A stretch of 34,190 nt of DNA. Source: Gammaproteobacteria bacterium (GTDB taxonomy: Bacteria > Pseudomonadota > Gammaproteobacteria > SZUA-140). Both the position numbers and the translations under genes were made by a program. Numbering within the stretch: the stretch's first letter is position 1; each line of letters begins with the position of its first letter. The stretch is from NCBI GenBank assembly GCA_026981935.1, contig JALSIC010000003.1:1-34190 (forward strand). The letters run 5' to 3'. Below are positions 1 to 10,100 of the stretch, piece by piece. Below the pieces are notes generated by a model. The model was not told the origin of the DNA. It did no database searches and saw nothing but the letters and a program-made list of their open reading frames with translations.

Positions 1-89
1 TTCAGGCAGGCGCCGGCTCGGTGTTGCGGCACTTGGCAAGGGCCGGGCCATTCCCTGCGTGCCGCGCCTTGATCCAGCACCTGCCTGAA
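1..89. repeat. 10-bp inverted repeat downstream of hisG
   Basis: The first ten bases (TTCAGGCAGG) are the exact reverse complement of CCTGCCTGAA at 80-89, so the arms enclose about 69 bases. The left arm begins at base 1, so the true repeat may be longer. It lies just past the hisG stop on the minus strand. It could be a long hairpin near the end of the hisG transcript, or one end of an element cut by the window edge. On the minus strand an ATG at 51-49 opens a frame that stays open to base 1 (17 codons, beginning MARPLPSAAT) with AGGGA directly before it. This might be the start of the next gene, but it does not look like the usual HisD N-terminus and is too short to call. Confidence 0.4.
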
Positions 90-119
90 ACGCTGAACAC
101 GATATATATTGTTGCCGGG

Positions 120-755
120 TTAATAACAACCCACCGCCGCGGCGAGACGCTCGATGAGCCCCTTGACCCGCTGGTGCTTCATCTTCATGGCCGCCTTGTT
201 GACGATGAGACGGGAACTGATCTCGGCGACGGTTTCCAGGGGCTGGAGGCCGTTGGCGCGCAGGGTGTTGCCCGTATCCACCAGGTCCACGATCCGGTCC
301 GCCAACCCCACCAGCGGCGCCAGCTCCATGGAACCGTAGAGCTTGACGATCTCCACCTGCTCGCCCCGCGCCGCGTAGTACCGCCGCGTGGTGGTGACAT
401 ACTTGGTGGCGATGCGCAGGTGCCGCCATGTCTCGCGGGCCTGCGCCGGCCCCGCCACCATGAGGCGGCAGCGGGCAATCCCCAGATCCAGGGGCTCGTA
501 GAGACCCTGGCCGCCGTATTCCAGCAGCACGTCCTTGCCGGCGATCCCCAGGTCGGCCGCGCCGTTCTCCACGAAAGTGGGCACGTCGGCAGCGCGGATC
601 ACCACCAGGCCCACCCCCGGCTCGCTGGTGGCAAAGACCAGCTTGCGACTGGCGGCGGGATCCTCCTCCGGCACGATGCCGGCGCGGGCCAGCAGCGGCA
701 AGGCCTCCTGCAGGATCCTGCCCTTGGACAGGGCAATGGTGATCGTTTCGCTCAT
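120..755 (-). CDS. hisG: ATP phosphoribosyltransferase, short (HisZ-dependent) form
   Basis: Catalyses the first step of histidine synthesis, joining ATP and PRPP to give phosphoribosyl-ATP. The 211-residue product matches the short HisG class. It has the N-terminal ALSKGRI motif, [10 protein letters not shown] near residue 70 and the PRPP-binding motif [12 protein letters not shown] in the C-terminal half. It lacks the C-terminal ACT-like regulatory domain of the roughly 300-residue enterobacterial enzyme. Short HisG proteins need the HisRS-like partner HisZ for activity and histidine feedback; no hisZ is in this window, so it must lie elsewhere (inference). The ATG is 15 bp downstream of the murA stop, so the gene probably belongs to the mla-murA transcript, an arrangement common in proteobacteria. 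No strong Shine-Dalgarno sequence is visible, which fits translational coupling to murA. Confidence 0.96.
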   Translation of the reverse strand: MSETITIALSKGRILQEALPLLARAGIVPEEDPAASRKLVFATSEPGVGLVVIRAADVPTFVENGAADLGIAGKDVLLEYGGQGLYEPLDLGIARCRLMVAGPAQARETWRHLRIATKYVTTTRRYYAARGEQVEIVKLYGSMELAPLVGLADRIVDLVDTGNTLRANGLQPLETVAEISSRLIVNKAAMKMKHQRVKGLIERLAAAVGCY

Positions 756-770
756 GAGCCCAAAGGGGAC

Positions 771-2166
<1,396 letters not shown>

Positions 2167-2245
2167 CGACAGCTGTCAGTCGATAACGCAAACCTCAATA
2201 ATCCTACGACCGACGATGCAGCGCTCCCGGCCGCGATGCCTTTCC

Positions 2246-2491
2246 TCATGTATTCTGCCCGCTGCGCGCCCAGTCCTCCGGCGTGAAAGGCCGGATGGAC
2301 AACGCATGAATCGCGCCGGACATGCGATCCCCCAGGGTGTCATAGACGAGGCGGTGCTGCTCCACCAGGCTCTTGCCCGCAAAGGCCGGCGAAATCACGA
2401 TAGCCTCGAAGTGCGTGCCATCACCACTCACACGGGCCTCGCACTCCGGGAGGCCGGCCTCGATGAGCCGTTTGATCTCTTCTGCTTCCAT
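2246..2491 (-). CDS. ibaG: BolA-family protein IbaG (YrbA-like)
   Basis: A small cytoplasmic protein of 81 residues. BolA-family members bind monothiol glutaredoxins and take part in Fe-S cluster handling and stress or envelope responses; IbaG is the acid-stress paralogue usually encoded between mla and murA, exactly its position here. The fold is visible in the order DGTHFEAIVISPAFAGKSLV (the helix-turn-helix-like class II KH core), the central HRLVYDTLGD helix and the C-terminal IHALSIRPFTPEDW. I chose ATG 2491 over an upstream GTG at 2497 because AGGGAG lies eight bases before the ATG but only two before the GTG. The gap to the mlaB stop is about 63 bp. Confidence 0.93.
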   Translation of the reverse strand: MEAEEIKRLIEAGLPECEARVSGDGTHFEAIVISPAFAGKSLVEQHRLVYDTLGDRMSGAIHALSIRPFTPEDWARSGQNT

Positions 2492-2554
2492 TGTCACTGC
2501 TCCCTACGAACCAAATCAGAATCACGCGATCATTCGACAAAAACCAGATGCCCG

Positions 2555-2857
2555 TCATTCCAGCGGCAGAACGCCCTCCAGGTCGCTGACACGGGCCATG
2601 GCCCGCATCTGCGCAGGCATGCGCCGAAAGCGAAGGCGCCTGCCCTGCCGGCGGGCATGGCGCAGCCATGCCACCAGCAAGGCCAGACCGGCACTGTCCG
2701 CCCGCCGCACCCCGGCCAGATCCACCACCACCTCGTCTGCACAACGCCTCAGCATCTCTGCGCCACGCTGTTCCAGACCGGGCACCGTGGCGAAACTCAA
2801 CTCGCCTTCAAGGCGCAGACAGGCATCGCCCTCAGGGACGATACGGGCCTCAGCCAT
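2555..2857 (-). CDS. mlaB: Mla phospholipid transport STAS-domain subunit
   Basis: A 100-residue single STAS-domain protein. MlaB binds the ATPase MlaF at the inner membrane and is needed for stability and activity of the MlaFEDB complex. The STAS signature is VVVDLAGVRRADSAGLALLVAWL at about residues 43-65, given here only as a landmark, with Ser55 at the place of the functionally important Thr of E. coli MlaB (RVDTAGLALL). The start is ATG 2857, which overlaps the mlaC stop by eight bases. Longer in-frame upstream extensions run entirely inside mlaC and lack family similarity. The C-terminus ends in LEGVLPLE. Divergence from E. coli MlaB is typical; identity rests on the STAS motif plus position. 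Confidence 0.9.
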   Translation of the reverse strand: MAEARIVPEGDACLRLEGELSFATVPGLEQRGAEMLRRCADEVVVDLAGVRRADSAGLALLVAWLRHARRQGRRLRFRRMPAQMRAMARVSDLEGVLPLE

Positions 2858-3527
2858 GGGCGTCGGGCTGGACATTGACCTGGGCATTGCGCCGGCGCAG
2901 TTTCTCGATGAGCCCCGCCAGGCCGCCGCTGCGACGGATCTCCTGGGCAAACGAGGTACGGTAATTCACCACCAGGCTGACCCCGTCGATGGCCACGTCA
3001 TAGACCTTCCACTGCCCGTTCGTGAAATGCAGGCTGTATTCCACCGCCACCGGTTCCATGCCGGGCAGCTCCACCTCGCTGCGAACCGTCACCTCCCTGG
3101 CGCCGGGTGTGGCGCGCAGCGGCAGGTAGGTGATCTTCTCCTGAGAATACTTGAGCATGGAAGAGGCATAGCTGTGCACCAGCATCTGGCGGAACTCGGT
3201 GACGAACTGACGCCGCTCCTCGCGGCTGGCGCGACGCCAGTACTTGCCCAGCACCAGGCGCGACATGCGCACGAAATCGAAATAGGGCAGGATCTCGTGC
3301 TCGACCATGGCGTTGAGCAGCGCGGGATCGGCCGCCAGCTCTTCGCGGCGCGCCTGGAGAATGCCGATCACGCGCTGCGCCGTATCGCGCACCATGCGCA
3401 GCGCCTCCCGGGGATCGGCGGCCTGCAAATCGCTGGCAGAAGCTGCTGCACCGACCGGCGCACTCCAGAAAAACGCCAGCAACGCCATGATTGCCAATGC
3501 CTGACTCAGGTCAGTCGTCCTTCTCAT
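2850..3527 (-). CDS. mlaC: Periplasmic phospholipid-binding protein MlaC
   Basis: A 225-residue Tol-Tol-Ttg2D family protein. MlaC carries phospholipids across the periplasm between the outer-membrane MlaA-porin complex and the inner-membrane MlaFEDB complex. A signal peptide is evident: basic MRRTTD, a hydrophobic stretch about residues 9-22 and a small-residue cleavage region near VGAAASA. The mature part has family landmarks PYFDFVRMSRLVLGKYW, REERRQFVTEFRQML, YSLHFTNGQWKVYDV and IDGVSLVVNYRTSF. The start ATG 3527 overlaps the mlaD stop in an ATGA, implying translational coupling. No mlaA is present in the window; in many genomes it is encoded elsewhere. Confidence 0.96.
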   Translation of the reverse strand: MRRTTDLSQALAIMALLAFFWSAPVGAAASASDLQAADPREALRMVRDTAQRVIGILQARREELAADPALLNAMVEHEILPYFDFVRMSRLVLGKYWRRASREERRQFVTEFRQMLVHSYASSMLKYSQEKITYLPLRATPGAREVTVRSEVELPGMEPVAVEYSLHFTNGQWKVYDVAIDGVSLVVNYRTSFAQEIRRSGGLAGLIEKLRRRNAQVNVQPDAHG

Positions 3528-3985
3528 TGGGCTGCCTGGTCGTAGAAGAGCCTGCCCAACACCTGCTCCAGAATAAAAGCGGACTGGGTCAGACGGATTT
3601 CATCGCCGTTGCCCAGATAGGCCTCCTCGCCGCCGGCCTCCAGGCTGATGTATTGCTCTCCCAGCAGGCCGGCGGTAAAGATGCTGGCCGTGGTATCACG
3701 GGGGAAACGATCATAGCGCGGGTCGATGGCCATCTTCACCCGCGCCTCAAAGCGGTCCTGATCATATTCGATGGCCACCACGCGCCCCACCAGCACACCG
3801 CCGGCGCGCACCGGCGACATCACCTTGAGCCCGCCGATGTTGTCGAAGCGGGCATACAGCACGTATCCCTCGTCTTCGTTCAGGGTGGTCAGGTTGCTCA
3901 CCTTCATGGCGAGCATGAACAGGGCCGCGACGGCGGCCAGCACGAAAAGCCCCACCATGATCTCCATCGTATCCTTCTGTTTCAT
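3524..3985 (-). CDS. mlaD: Mce-domain lipid transport protein MlaD
   Basis: A 153-residue protein with one N-terminal membrane segment (about residues 8-28) and one MCE domain (about 38-120). MlaD forms a hexameric ring on the periplasmic face of MlaE and guides lipids between MlaC and the membrane. Landmarks are EIMVGLFVLAAVAAL, the Mce core YARFDNIGGLKVMSPVRAGG, VGRVVAIEYD and IFTAGLLGEQYISLEAGG; the C-terminal ILEQVLGRLFY helix forms the central hydrophobic pore in homologues. It overlaps mlaC by four bases and follows mlaE after 54 bp, with GGGAG a few bases before the ATG. Confidence 0.97.
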   Translation of the reverse strand: MKQKDTMEIMVGLFVLAAVAALFMLAMKVSNLTTLNEDEGYVLYARFDNIGGLKVMSPVRAGGVLVGRVVAIEYDQDRFEARVKMAIDPRYDRFPRDTTASIFTAGLLGEQYISLEAGGEEAYLGNGDEIRLTQSAFILEQVLGRLFYDQAAQ

Positions 3986-4039
3986 TGCACTCCCGGCTCC
4001 ATGCGGCGAAAAACGGCGAACTCCGACGACACCAAATGC

Positions 4040-4864
4040 TCAGAACGCGCCGAACATGAGGGCGGTGAGCACGAAATCCAGGAACAGCACCGCCAGCGAA
4101 GCATACACCACCGAGCGTGTCGTGGCACGACTCACCCCTTCCGCGGTCGGCTCGGACTCGTAGCCCTCGAAGACGGCGATCCAGGTCACGACCACGCCGA
4201 AGACCACGCTCTTGATGATGCCATTGACCACATCCTCGGACCAGTCCACCTGGTCCTGCATCTGGGACCAGAAGGCGCCCTCGTCCACCCCCAGCAGGCC
4301 CACGCCGACAAAATAGCCGCCACCGATGCCCACCGCGCAAAAAATTATCGCCAGCAGGGGCATGGCGAGGACACCCGCCAGCAGGCGCGGCGCCACGATC
4401 CGGCGCACGGGATCCACGGCCATCATTTCCATGCTGCTGAGCTGCTCGGTGGCCTTCATGAGGCCGATCTCCGCAGTGAGGGCGGAACCGGCGCGCCCGG
4501 CGAACAGCAAGGCCGCCACCACCGGCCCCAGTTCCCGCACCAGGGACAGGGCCACCACCGGCCCCAGGGCGGACTCGGCATCGAAGTTCACCAGGGTGTT
4601 GTACATCTGCAGGCCCAGCACCATGCCCACATTGAGCGCGGAGAACACGATGATGGCCAGCGACAGCACGCCCACGTGATAGATCTGGGCCATGACCAGG
4701 TGGAAACGGGGGATGACGGAAGGCATGCCTGCCAGGACCCGCAGGATGAACAGGTTGGCGCGCCCCAGACGACTGCAAAAAGCCAGGACCCGCCGCCCCA
4801 GGCGGCGCAGCCAGGCCAGCGAAGGCACTGACGCATCCCGACCGGCATCCCCCCGCGCAGGCAT
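4040..4864 (-). CDS. mlaE: Mla ABC transporter permease MlaE
   Basis: A 274-residue MlaE/YrbE-family permease, the integral membrane core of the MlaFEDB lipid transporter. After a basic N-terminal helix there are about five hydrophobic segments. The family core [21 protein letters not shown] is followed by [17 protein letters not shown], the coupling region that contacts the MlaF ATPase. The C-terminal segment ([17 protein letters not shown]) is complete. I chose ATG 4864; a TTG at 4873 would add three residues and give a four-base overlap with the mlaF stop. Neither has a strong ribosome-binding site, so translation is probably coupled to mlaF. Confidence 0.96.
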   Translation of the reverse strand: MPARGDAGRDASVPSLAWLRRLGRRVLAFCSRLGRANLFILRVLAGMPSVIPRFHLVMAQIYHVGVLSLAIIVFSALNVGMVLGLQMYNTLVNFDAESALGPVVALSLVRELGPVVAALLFAGRAGSALTAEIGLMKATEQLSSMEMMAVDPVRRIVAPRLLAGVLAMPLLAIIFCAVGIGGGYFVGVGLLGVDEGAFWSQMQDQVDWSEDVVNGIIKSVVFGVVVTWIAVFEGYESEPTAEGVSRATTRSVVYASLAVLFLDFVLTALMFGAF

Positions 4865-4869
4865 GTCTC

Positions 4870-5724
4870 TCAACCGGCCAGCAGATCGGCGGCGTAATCG
4901 GGCGCCGGATAGTGAAAAGGCACCGGCCCGTCCGGGAGGCCGCCCAGGAACTGGCGCGCCCAGGGCGACGCCGTCTCCCGCAAGGCCCGCGGCGTACCTT
5001 CCGCCACGACACGGCCGCCCGACAGGAGGTAGACATAATCCGAGATGGCGGCCACCTCCTGCACATCGTGGGAAACGATGATGCTGGTGAGCCCCAGGCT
5101 GTCGTTCAACAGGCGGATCAGCTTCATGATCACGCCCAGGGTGATGGGATCCTGGCCGGTGAAGGGTTCATCGTACATGATCACCATGGGATCCAGGGCG
5201 ATGGCGCGGGCCAGAGCGACGCGCCGCGCCATGCCGCCTGAGAGTTCCCCCGGCATGAGATGGCGGGCGCCGCGCAGGCCCACCGCCTGGAGCTTCATCA
5301 GCACCAGGTCGCGGATCATGGATTCCGGCAGGCGGGTGTGTTCACGCAGGGGAAAGGCGACGTTGTCAAAGACATCGAGACCGGTGAACAGGGCCCCGCT
5401 CTGGAACAGGACGCCCATGCGCTTGCGCAGTTCGTACAAGGCCTCCCGGTCAAGCCGGCCGACGTCCTGGCCGGCCACCAGCACCTGGCCACGGTCGGCC
5501 TTGAGCTGCCCGCCGATGAGGCGCAGCAGCGTGGTCTTGCCGGTGCCGCTGGGACCCATGATGGCCGTCACGCAGCCGCGCCGGAAACGTAACGTCACTC
5601 CATCGAGGACGCATCGCATCCCATACCCAAATGTCACGCCATGCAACTCCACCAGATTGCCATGCCGTCCGCCGGTCAAGGCGGCTTCATTGTCAGCGTC
5701 CCGCTTGCCTTCGCGCATGGACAT
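4870..5724 (-). CDS. mlaF: Mla ABC transporter ATP-binding protein MlaF
   Basis: A 284-residue ABC ATPase that powers Mla-dependent lipid transfer. Numbered from ATG 5724: Walker [10 protein letters not shown] at 57-65, signature LSGGM at 161-165, Walker B VIMYDEP with Asp185-Glu186, and the switch His219 in IVSHDV. The C-terminal extension [19 protein letters not shown] is typical of MlaF and docks on the partner subunit. The open frame continues upstream to 5931, but that extra 69-residue stretch is Cys- and His-rich, lacks family similarity and lies in the likely promoter region, so I start at ATG 5724 (ATG 5718 is also possible). It is the first gene of the mla operon. Confidence 0.95.
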   Translation of the reverse strand: MSMREGKRDADNEAALTGGRHGNLVELHGVTFGYGMRCVLDGVTLRFRRGCVTAIMGPSGTGKTTLLRLIGGQLKADRGQVLVAGQDVGRLDREALYELRKRMGVLFQSGALFTGLDVFDNVAFPLREHTRLPESMIRDLVLMKLQAVGLRGARHLMPGELSGGMARRVALARAIALDPMVIMYDEPFTGQDPITLGVIMKLIRLLNDSLGLTSIIVSHDVQEVAAISDYVYLLSGGRVVAEGTPRALRETASPWARQFLGGLPDGPVPFHYPAPDYAADLLAG

Positions 5725-6129
5725 ATCAGTTCGAAAATCAGTCACGGGTTGAATAACGACGTTGTTGCTCCGACAACGATGACTGACATGACCCGCCTTT
5801 GCGTGCGAACACGCGGCAAGGCGGCATAGCGCCATCCCACAACACGCCTCGACAACACTGTCCGCGTATGCACACAGAGTGTGCCTGATTACATGTTCCA
5901 ACTCAGTCAATGATGCCGGGATTACAAACAAATGATTCTATCAGGAAAAACTACCCTCCTGCCGACCAGATACACAGTTCATGAGATTTTAATGTCTCAA
6001 CTTTCTGACAGGCACAGGCAAGATACTCTATAGAACAGCACAATCCACTACGAAGCGCATTGTCTCCCAGGCCTTCTGTCCTGACTCCAGGCTGGACGAC
6101 AACCACCGATCAACATGGCAAACCACAGC
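5725..6129. other. Intergenic region upstream of the mla operon
   Basis: About 405 bases with no credible gene, more AT-rich than its surroundings between about 5880 and 6050. It must hold the mla promoter(s), but I could not choose a convincing sigma-70 pair. Two palindromes stand out: GCACAC-AGA-GTGTGC at 5870-5884 (perfect 6-bp arms, 3-base centre, operator-like) and CGTTGT...ACAACG at 5760-5778 (6-bp arms, 7-base loop), the latter 36 bases upstream of the mlaF ATG. The nit end of the gap contains an imperfect hairpin at about 6068-6098 without a T run, a weak candidate for nit termination. Confidence 0.5.
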
Positions 6130-6969
6130 TCAGAGACGTTTTGCCGCTTCGTCACAACAGTGCAGGCGCCGGTGACTGATGGCGGGGAATCCCCGGCGAA
6201 TGCCCCGCAGATGTTCCAGGTCCAGGGAGGCACAGACCACGCCGGCACCGTTGGCCAGGCGGTCCAGCACATTGCCCCAGGGATCCACCACCATGCTGTC
6301 CCCATAGGTCTCGCGGCCGTTGATGTGATAGCCCCCCTGGGCCGCGGCGACCACATAACAGAGATTTTCGATGGCCCGCACCCGCACCAGCGCCTCCCAG
6401 TGGGCCTTGCCGGTGAAGGCGGTGAAGGCCGAGGGAATGGCGAACAGCTCCACGTCCTGCTCCAGCATGCAACGAAACAGCTCGGGAAAGCGGAGATCGT
6501 AACAGACGGCCAGCCCCAGGCGGCCGAAAGGGGTGTCCACCACCGTCACCCGCTCCCCCGGCACGATGGTCAGCGACTCGGTATAGTTCTCCTGGCTGGC
6601 CTCGATGCGCACATCGAAGAGGTGCATCTTGTCGTAGCGGGCGACCACCGCCCCGGAGGGATCATAGACCAGGCAGGCGGCATAGACCTTGCCAGCCTGG
6701 GGAGAACGCAGGGGGACCGTGCCACCGACGATCCACACCCCGTGAGTGGCTGCCTGGCGGGAGAGAAAGCCCTGGATCGGCCCACTGCCTTCATCCTCGC
6801 AGGCCTCGACCTTGTCCTCTTCCGTCAGGCCCATGAGGGCGAAGTTCTCGGGGAGCACCAGGAGTTCGGCGCCGTTCTCCACCGCCATGCCGATGAGGCG
6901 CTCCGCCTCGATGAGGTTGGCCCCGATATTGGGACCGGATGCCATTTGAATTGCAGCCACGCGACTCAT
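6130..6969 (-). CDS. Carbon-nitrogen hydrolase, Nit1/YbeM-like (probable deaminated glutathione amidase)
   Basis: A 279-residue nitrilase-superfamily amidase. The catalytic triad is complete: Glu41 (LPENFALMG), Lys114 (YDKMHLFDV) and Cys156 (VCYDLRFPE). The KMHLFDV and CYDLRFPE motifs match the Nit1/YbeM branch, whose members hydrolyse deaminated glutathione, a repair function for a transaminase side-product. The exact substrate is inferred from the branch. The start ATG 6969 has GAGGT eight bases upstream. It follows yhdP on the same strand, as in many gammaproteobacteria where the order is rng-yhdP-nit-tldD; tldD is not found here, and the mla block lies beyond. A run of eight C at 7068-7075 lies in the yhdP-nit gap. 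Confidence 0.9.
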   Translation of the reverse strand: MSRVAAIQMASGPNIGANLIEAERLIGMAVENGAELLVLPENFALMGLTEEDKVEACEDEGSGPIQGFLSRQAATHGVWIVGGTVPLRSPQAGKVYAACLVYDPSGAVVARYDKMHLFDVRIEASQENYTESLTIVPGERVTVVDTPFGRLGLAVCYDLRFPELFRCMLEQDVELFAIPSAFTAFTGKAHWEALVRVRAIENLCYVVAAAQGGYHINGRETYGDSMVVDPWGNVLDRLANGAGVVCASLDLEHLRGIRRGFPAISHRRLHCCDEAAKRL

Positions 6970-7116
6970 GTCTCATACCTCGATTGTGCCATTGCAGGCC
7001 CCGCCAGGCCCTGCTCAGCGGATTATCCTGAAAACCCGTCCAAAAAACCACGCCGACCCCTCGCCGTCCCCCCCCGCGCCTCGCCCTGCCGGGAGACCGT
7101 CCCTTGCCCACCAGTC

Positions 7117-10100
7117 TTACTGGACGCTCTCCAGGCCATTGTCCTGCAAGTCTTTTCTTCCATCCTTCTCCAGCAGGCGCTGGACGCGGGGATTCTCCCA
7201 GGAACCGGTGACGCGATATTTCACCTGGATTATCTTGTCGATTTCCTCCTTGAGGATCTGTTCGGCCAGCAGGATCACCGCGCCGACTCCGATCCCCCCG
7301 GCCACGGCGCCGGCCACCGGCAGACCGGAGGTGAGCTGGGGAATCACCGTGACGACCTGATCATAATCTCTCGCCCGCAGGCCCACCCGCCCTTCCGCCA
7401 TGATACGGGCCGCGGGTCCTTTCATGGTGAGATCGCGCGTGAAGGCATCACCGTCACGGATGACGAAAGACCCCTTGATTTCATCGAAACTGAATCCCTT
7501 GTCGAAAATGTCGCTGAAATCCAGGGACAGGCGCCGCGGCAGGGCCTGCAGACTCACCAGGCCGAAGATCCTGCCTGCGCCCGGCTCCACCTCGAGAAGT
7601 CGACCGTCTTCGATGCGCAAGGACAGATTGCCGTTGACCCTGTCGGGGGCAAAGGACATGGGATCACCCGGCCACTGCCCCACCAACTCCATGTGGGCGC
7701 GCCCGTTCTTGATATTGTCCCTGAAACCCAGCAGGGCCATGGCCTTGCCCAGGTTCGGGCTGTCGAAGATGATGTTGAAGATGGACCGTTGCCCGGCCTC
7801 CCCGGCGCCTTCTCCCCTCCCCTTCTCAATACCGGTCGCAATCCAGGTACCATGGATCTTGAGATTGATGAAGGAAGAATCCAGTGTGATCCTGTCAAAA
7901 CGAATCCCTGCGGGATGTCTGGACGCCCACAAATCCAGGTCGCGAAATTCGATATCGCCGTAGTCCAGCCGCCTGCTGTGCACCACCAGCGGGGGCAGTT
8001 CACGGGGATCCATGTCCGTTTCCCCCGTCTGCGGCGTCTCCCCGGCGCCCGGACCGGTATCCGGGGGGGCGGAAGGCTGGCGCGGAATCCGCAGATAGTC
8101 CAGCTCCATGATCACCGGCAGATCGGGCGCCAGGGGATATTCGATGTAACCCCGCAGCTCCCTGCTGTCGGCCACGAATTCCCAGACTTCGTCCTCCAGC
8201 GCTCCCTGCAGGGTGACATCGTGGAAGTCCCGCCCGATCACTTCCAGCCGTTCCAGGCGTAGATCCAGGCTGCGCAGCAGCGGGGCCTCGTCGTCCGCCG
8301 CCTCCGCGAGATAGGGCTGCCACCGGGAATAGGAAAAATTCTCCAGTGCGCCCCGCAGGCGCAAGCCCCTGTGCGGCGGCAGGCGGGGCTGGCCGAAACC
8401 GGAGCCGGAACCGAACAGCAGCTCCCCGCGCTCGAAACGCAAATGGGGGTCCAGATCCATGATGCCGTGGAACAGTGAGCCCAGCTGAAGCATCACAGGC
8501 GCATCCAGGTCACGCGGCAGGCGGGTGTGCAAGGTCAGCGCCAGCGTCTCATCCGCCCCTTTGAACAGGGGTTCGGGCAACGCGATGGTCATGCCGCGCA
8601 GGTCGGACCGGATCTCCAGGGTGCTCTCTCCCCCCGCTGCACCGGCAGGCGGCAGCCTCAAGTCTGCCTGCCAGGCCGTTTCACCGCTGAGATGACGCAG
8701 CAGGGAGAATGGCACCAGGGTAGCCACGGCCCCGGCGCCGATGAAACCCTGCGCCCTGATGTGGGTCGTCACGCCTCCCTCTTCACGTACCGTGTCCACG
8801 CCGATGCGGCTGTCCAAGCCAAGAATGCGTCCCCGGAGATCTTCGGCGAACAGCCCCGCGCCACTGAAGCGCAGCTCGCCATTGAGCGCCTTCACTTCCA
8901 GCGGGCGCTCTTTTCCCACCACGAGAATACTGTTGCGCAGTGCCAGCGCCCCGCTGACCTCGGCAGGCCGATGAGGTGCCAGGGGCTTGTGCAGGGTCAA
9001 CCGCAGGCGGCTCTCGCCAAAGGCATCGAGATCGGTGAGATAGGTGGCGAAGCGCTCGCGCAAGGGGCTTTCCCGGAGAAACCGCAGGACATCCTTGGTC
9101 GGCCCCGCCGCTTGCCCCTCGACCTCCAGCACGGCCGGCTGCGCTGCCAGGTCTGCGATGACGATGCGCGCCCCATCGAGACGGGAAGACAGACTCCGGC
9201 CATCGGCCAGCGTCACTTCCATGCCCCGTTTGCGAAAAACGAAACCCGCCTCGATCTCCTCGATACGCGGCCAGCCCGGGGCATAGTCCAGCACACCGTC
9301 GAGCACGTTGAAACGCACCTCGAAGTCTCCATCGGAAGCAAAAGGCGTCCGGTTGAGGGGGCCATGAAAACGTGCTTCACCGGCAGGGACCCGGCCCGCG
9401 ACGATGGCCCGGTCCAGCCACTTCACCAGCCCCGGCCGCATCACCGCGACGGGCAGATAACGCGCCGTATGTTCCAGGCTCACGGCGGCAAAACGCGCTT
9501 CGAGATCGAGCCGGGGCGTGCCCGCCGCCGGCAGATCCAGATCCAGTTGCGCCGTCAGCGCAAGGCTCGTATCCCGCCACACCAGATCCCTCCCCTGCAC
9601 CGACCAGCCGCCGGCTGTGCGCCGCCAGAGAAGTCGTCCCGACAGGGCTCGTGCCACCAGGGCATCGCGAAACAGCGAGGTGAAATCCAGCGTCACCTCC
9701 CGCCCGTCCAGCACCATCGTCCCGCCCCTTTCATGGACAGCCAGCCGGCCCGCCAGATTGCGCAGCCCGGGCATTCCCTGCCAGGGCAATGTGCTCAGGC
9801 CGGTAAAACGGGCAGCGACCTGGAAGCGTGGCCCCCCGGACTTTGCAGTAACCTTGCCTGCGCCTTCACTGGCAACCTCTTCCGTCCCGCGCTCACAGGC
9901 ATGGCAATAGGCGAGATAGACATCACGCAGGACACCACGGGGGGCGAGACCGTCGAGTGCTTCGGCGAGACGAGACGGCAGAGCGGGCGCCAGCACCCGC
10001 AGCGCCCGCAGGTCATCCAGATCCAGATAACCGAGGCTCGCCCTCACAGACACGCCGTGTCCATCGTCCTCCCACCGGACCTGAAACGCAGTGGGCGGCC

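Noticed and set aside
5868-5886. Possible sigma-54 promoter (GGCAC...TGTGC) upstream of mlaF
   Set aside because: The spacing between the GG and GC elements is 12 rather than 10 bases; the palindrome explains the resemblance.
5725-5931. N-terminal extension of MlaF to 353 residues
   Set aside because: The extra 69 residues are Cys/His-rich, lack similarity to MlaF proteins and occupy the expected promoter region.
7068-7075. Run of eight C upstream of nit as a phase-variation tract
   Set aside because: It is outside any coding frame and too far (about 100 bases) from the nit start to be a convincing slippage switch.
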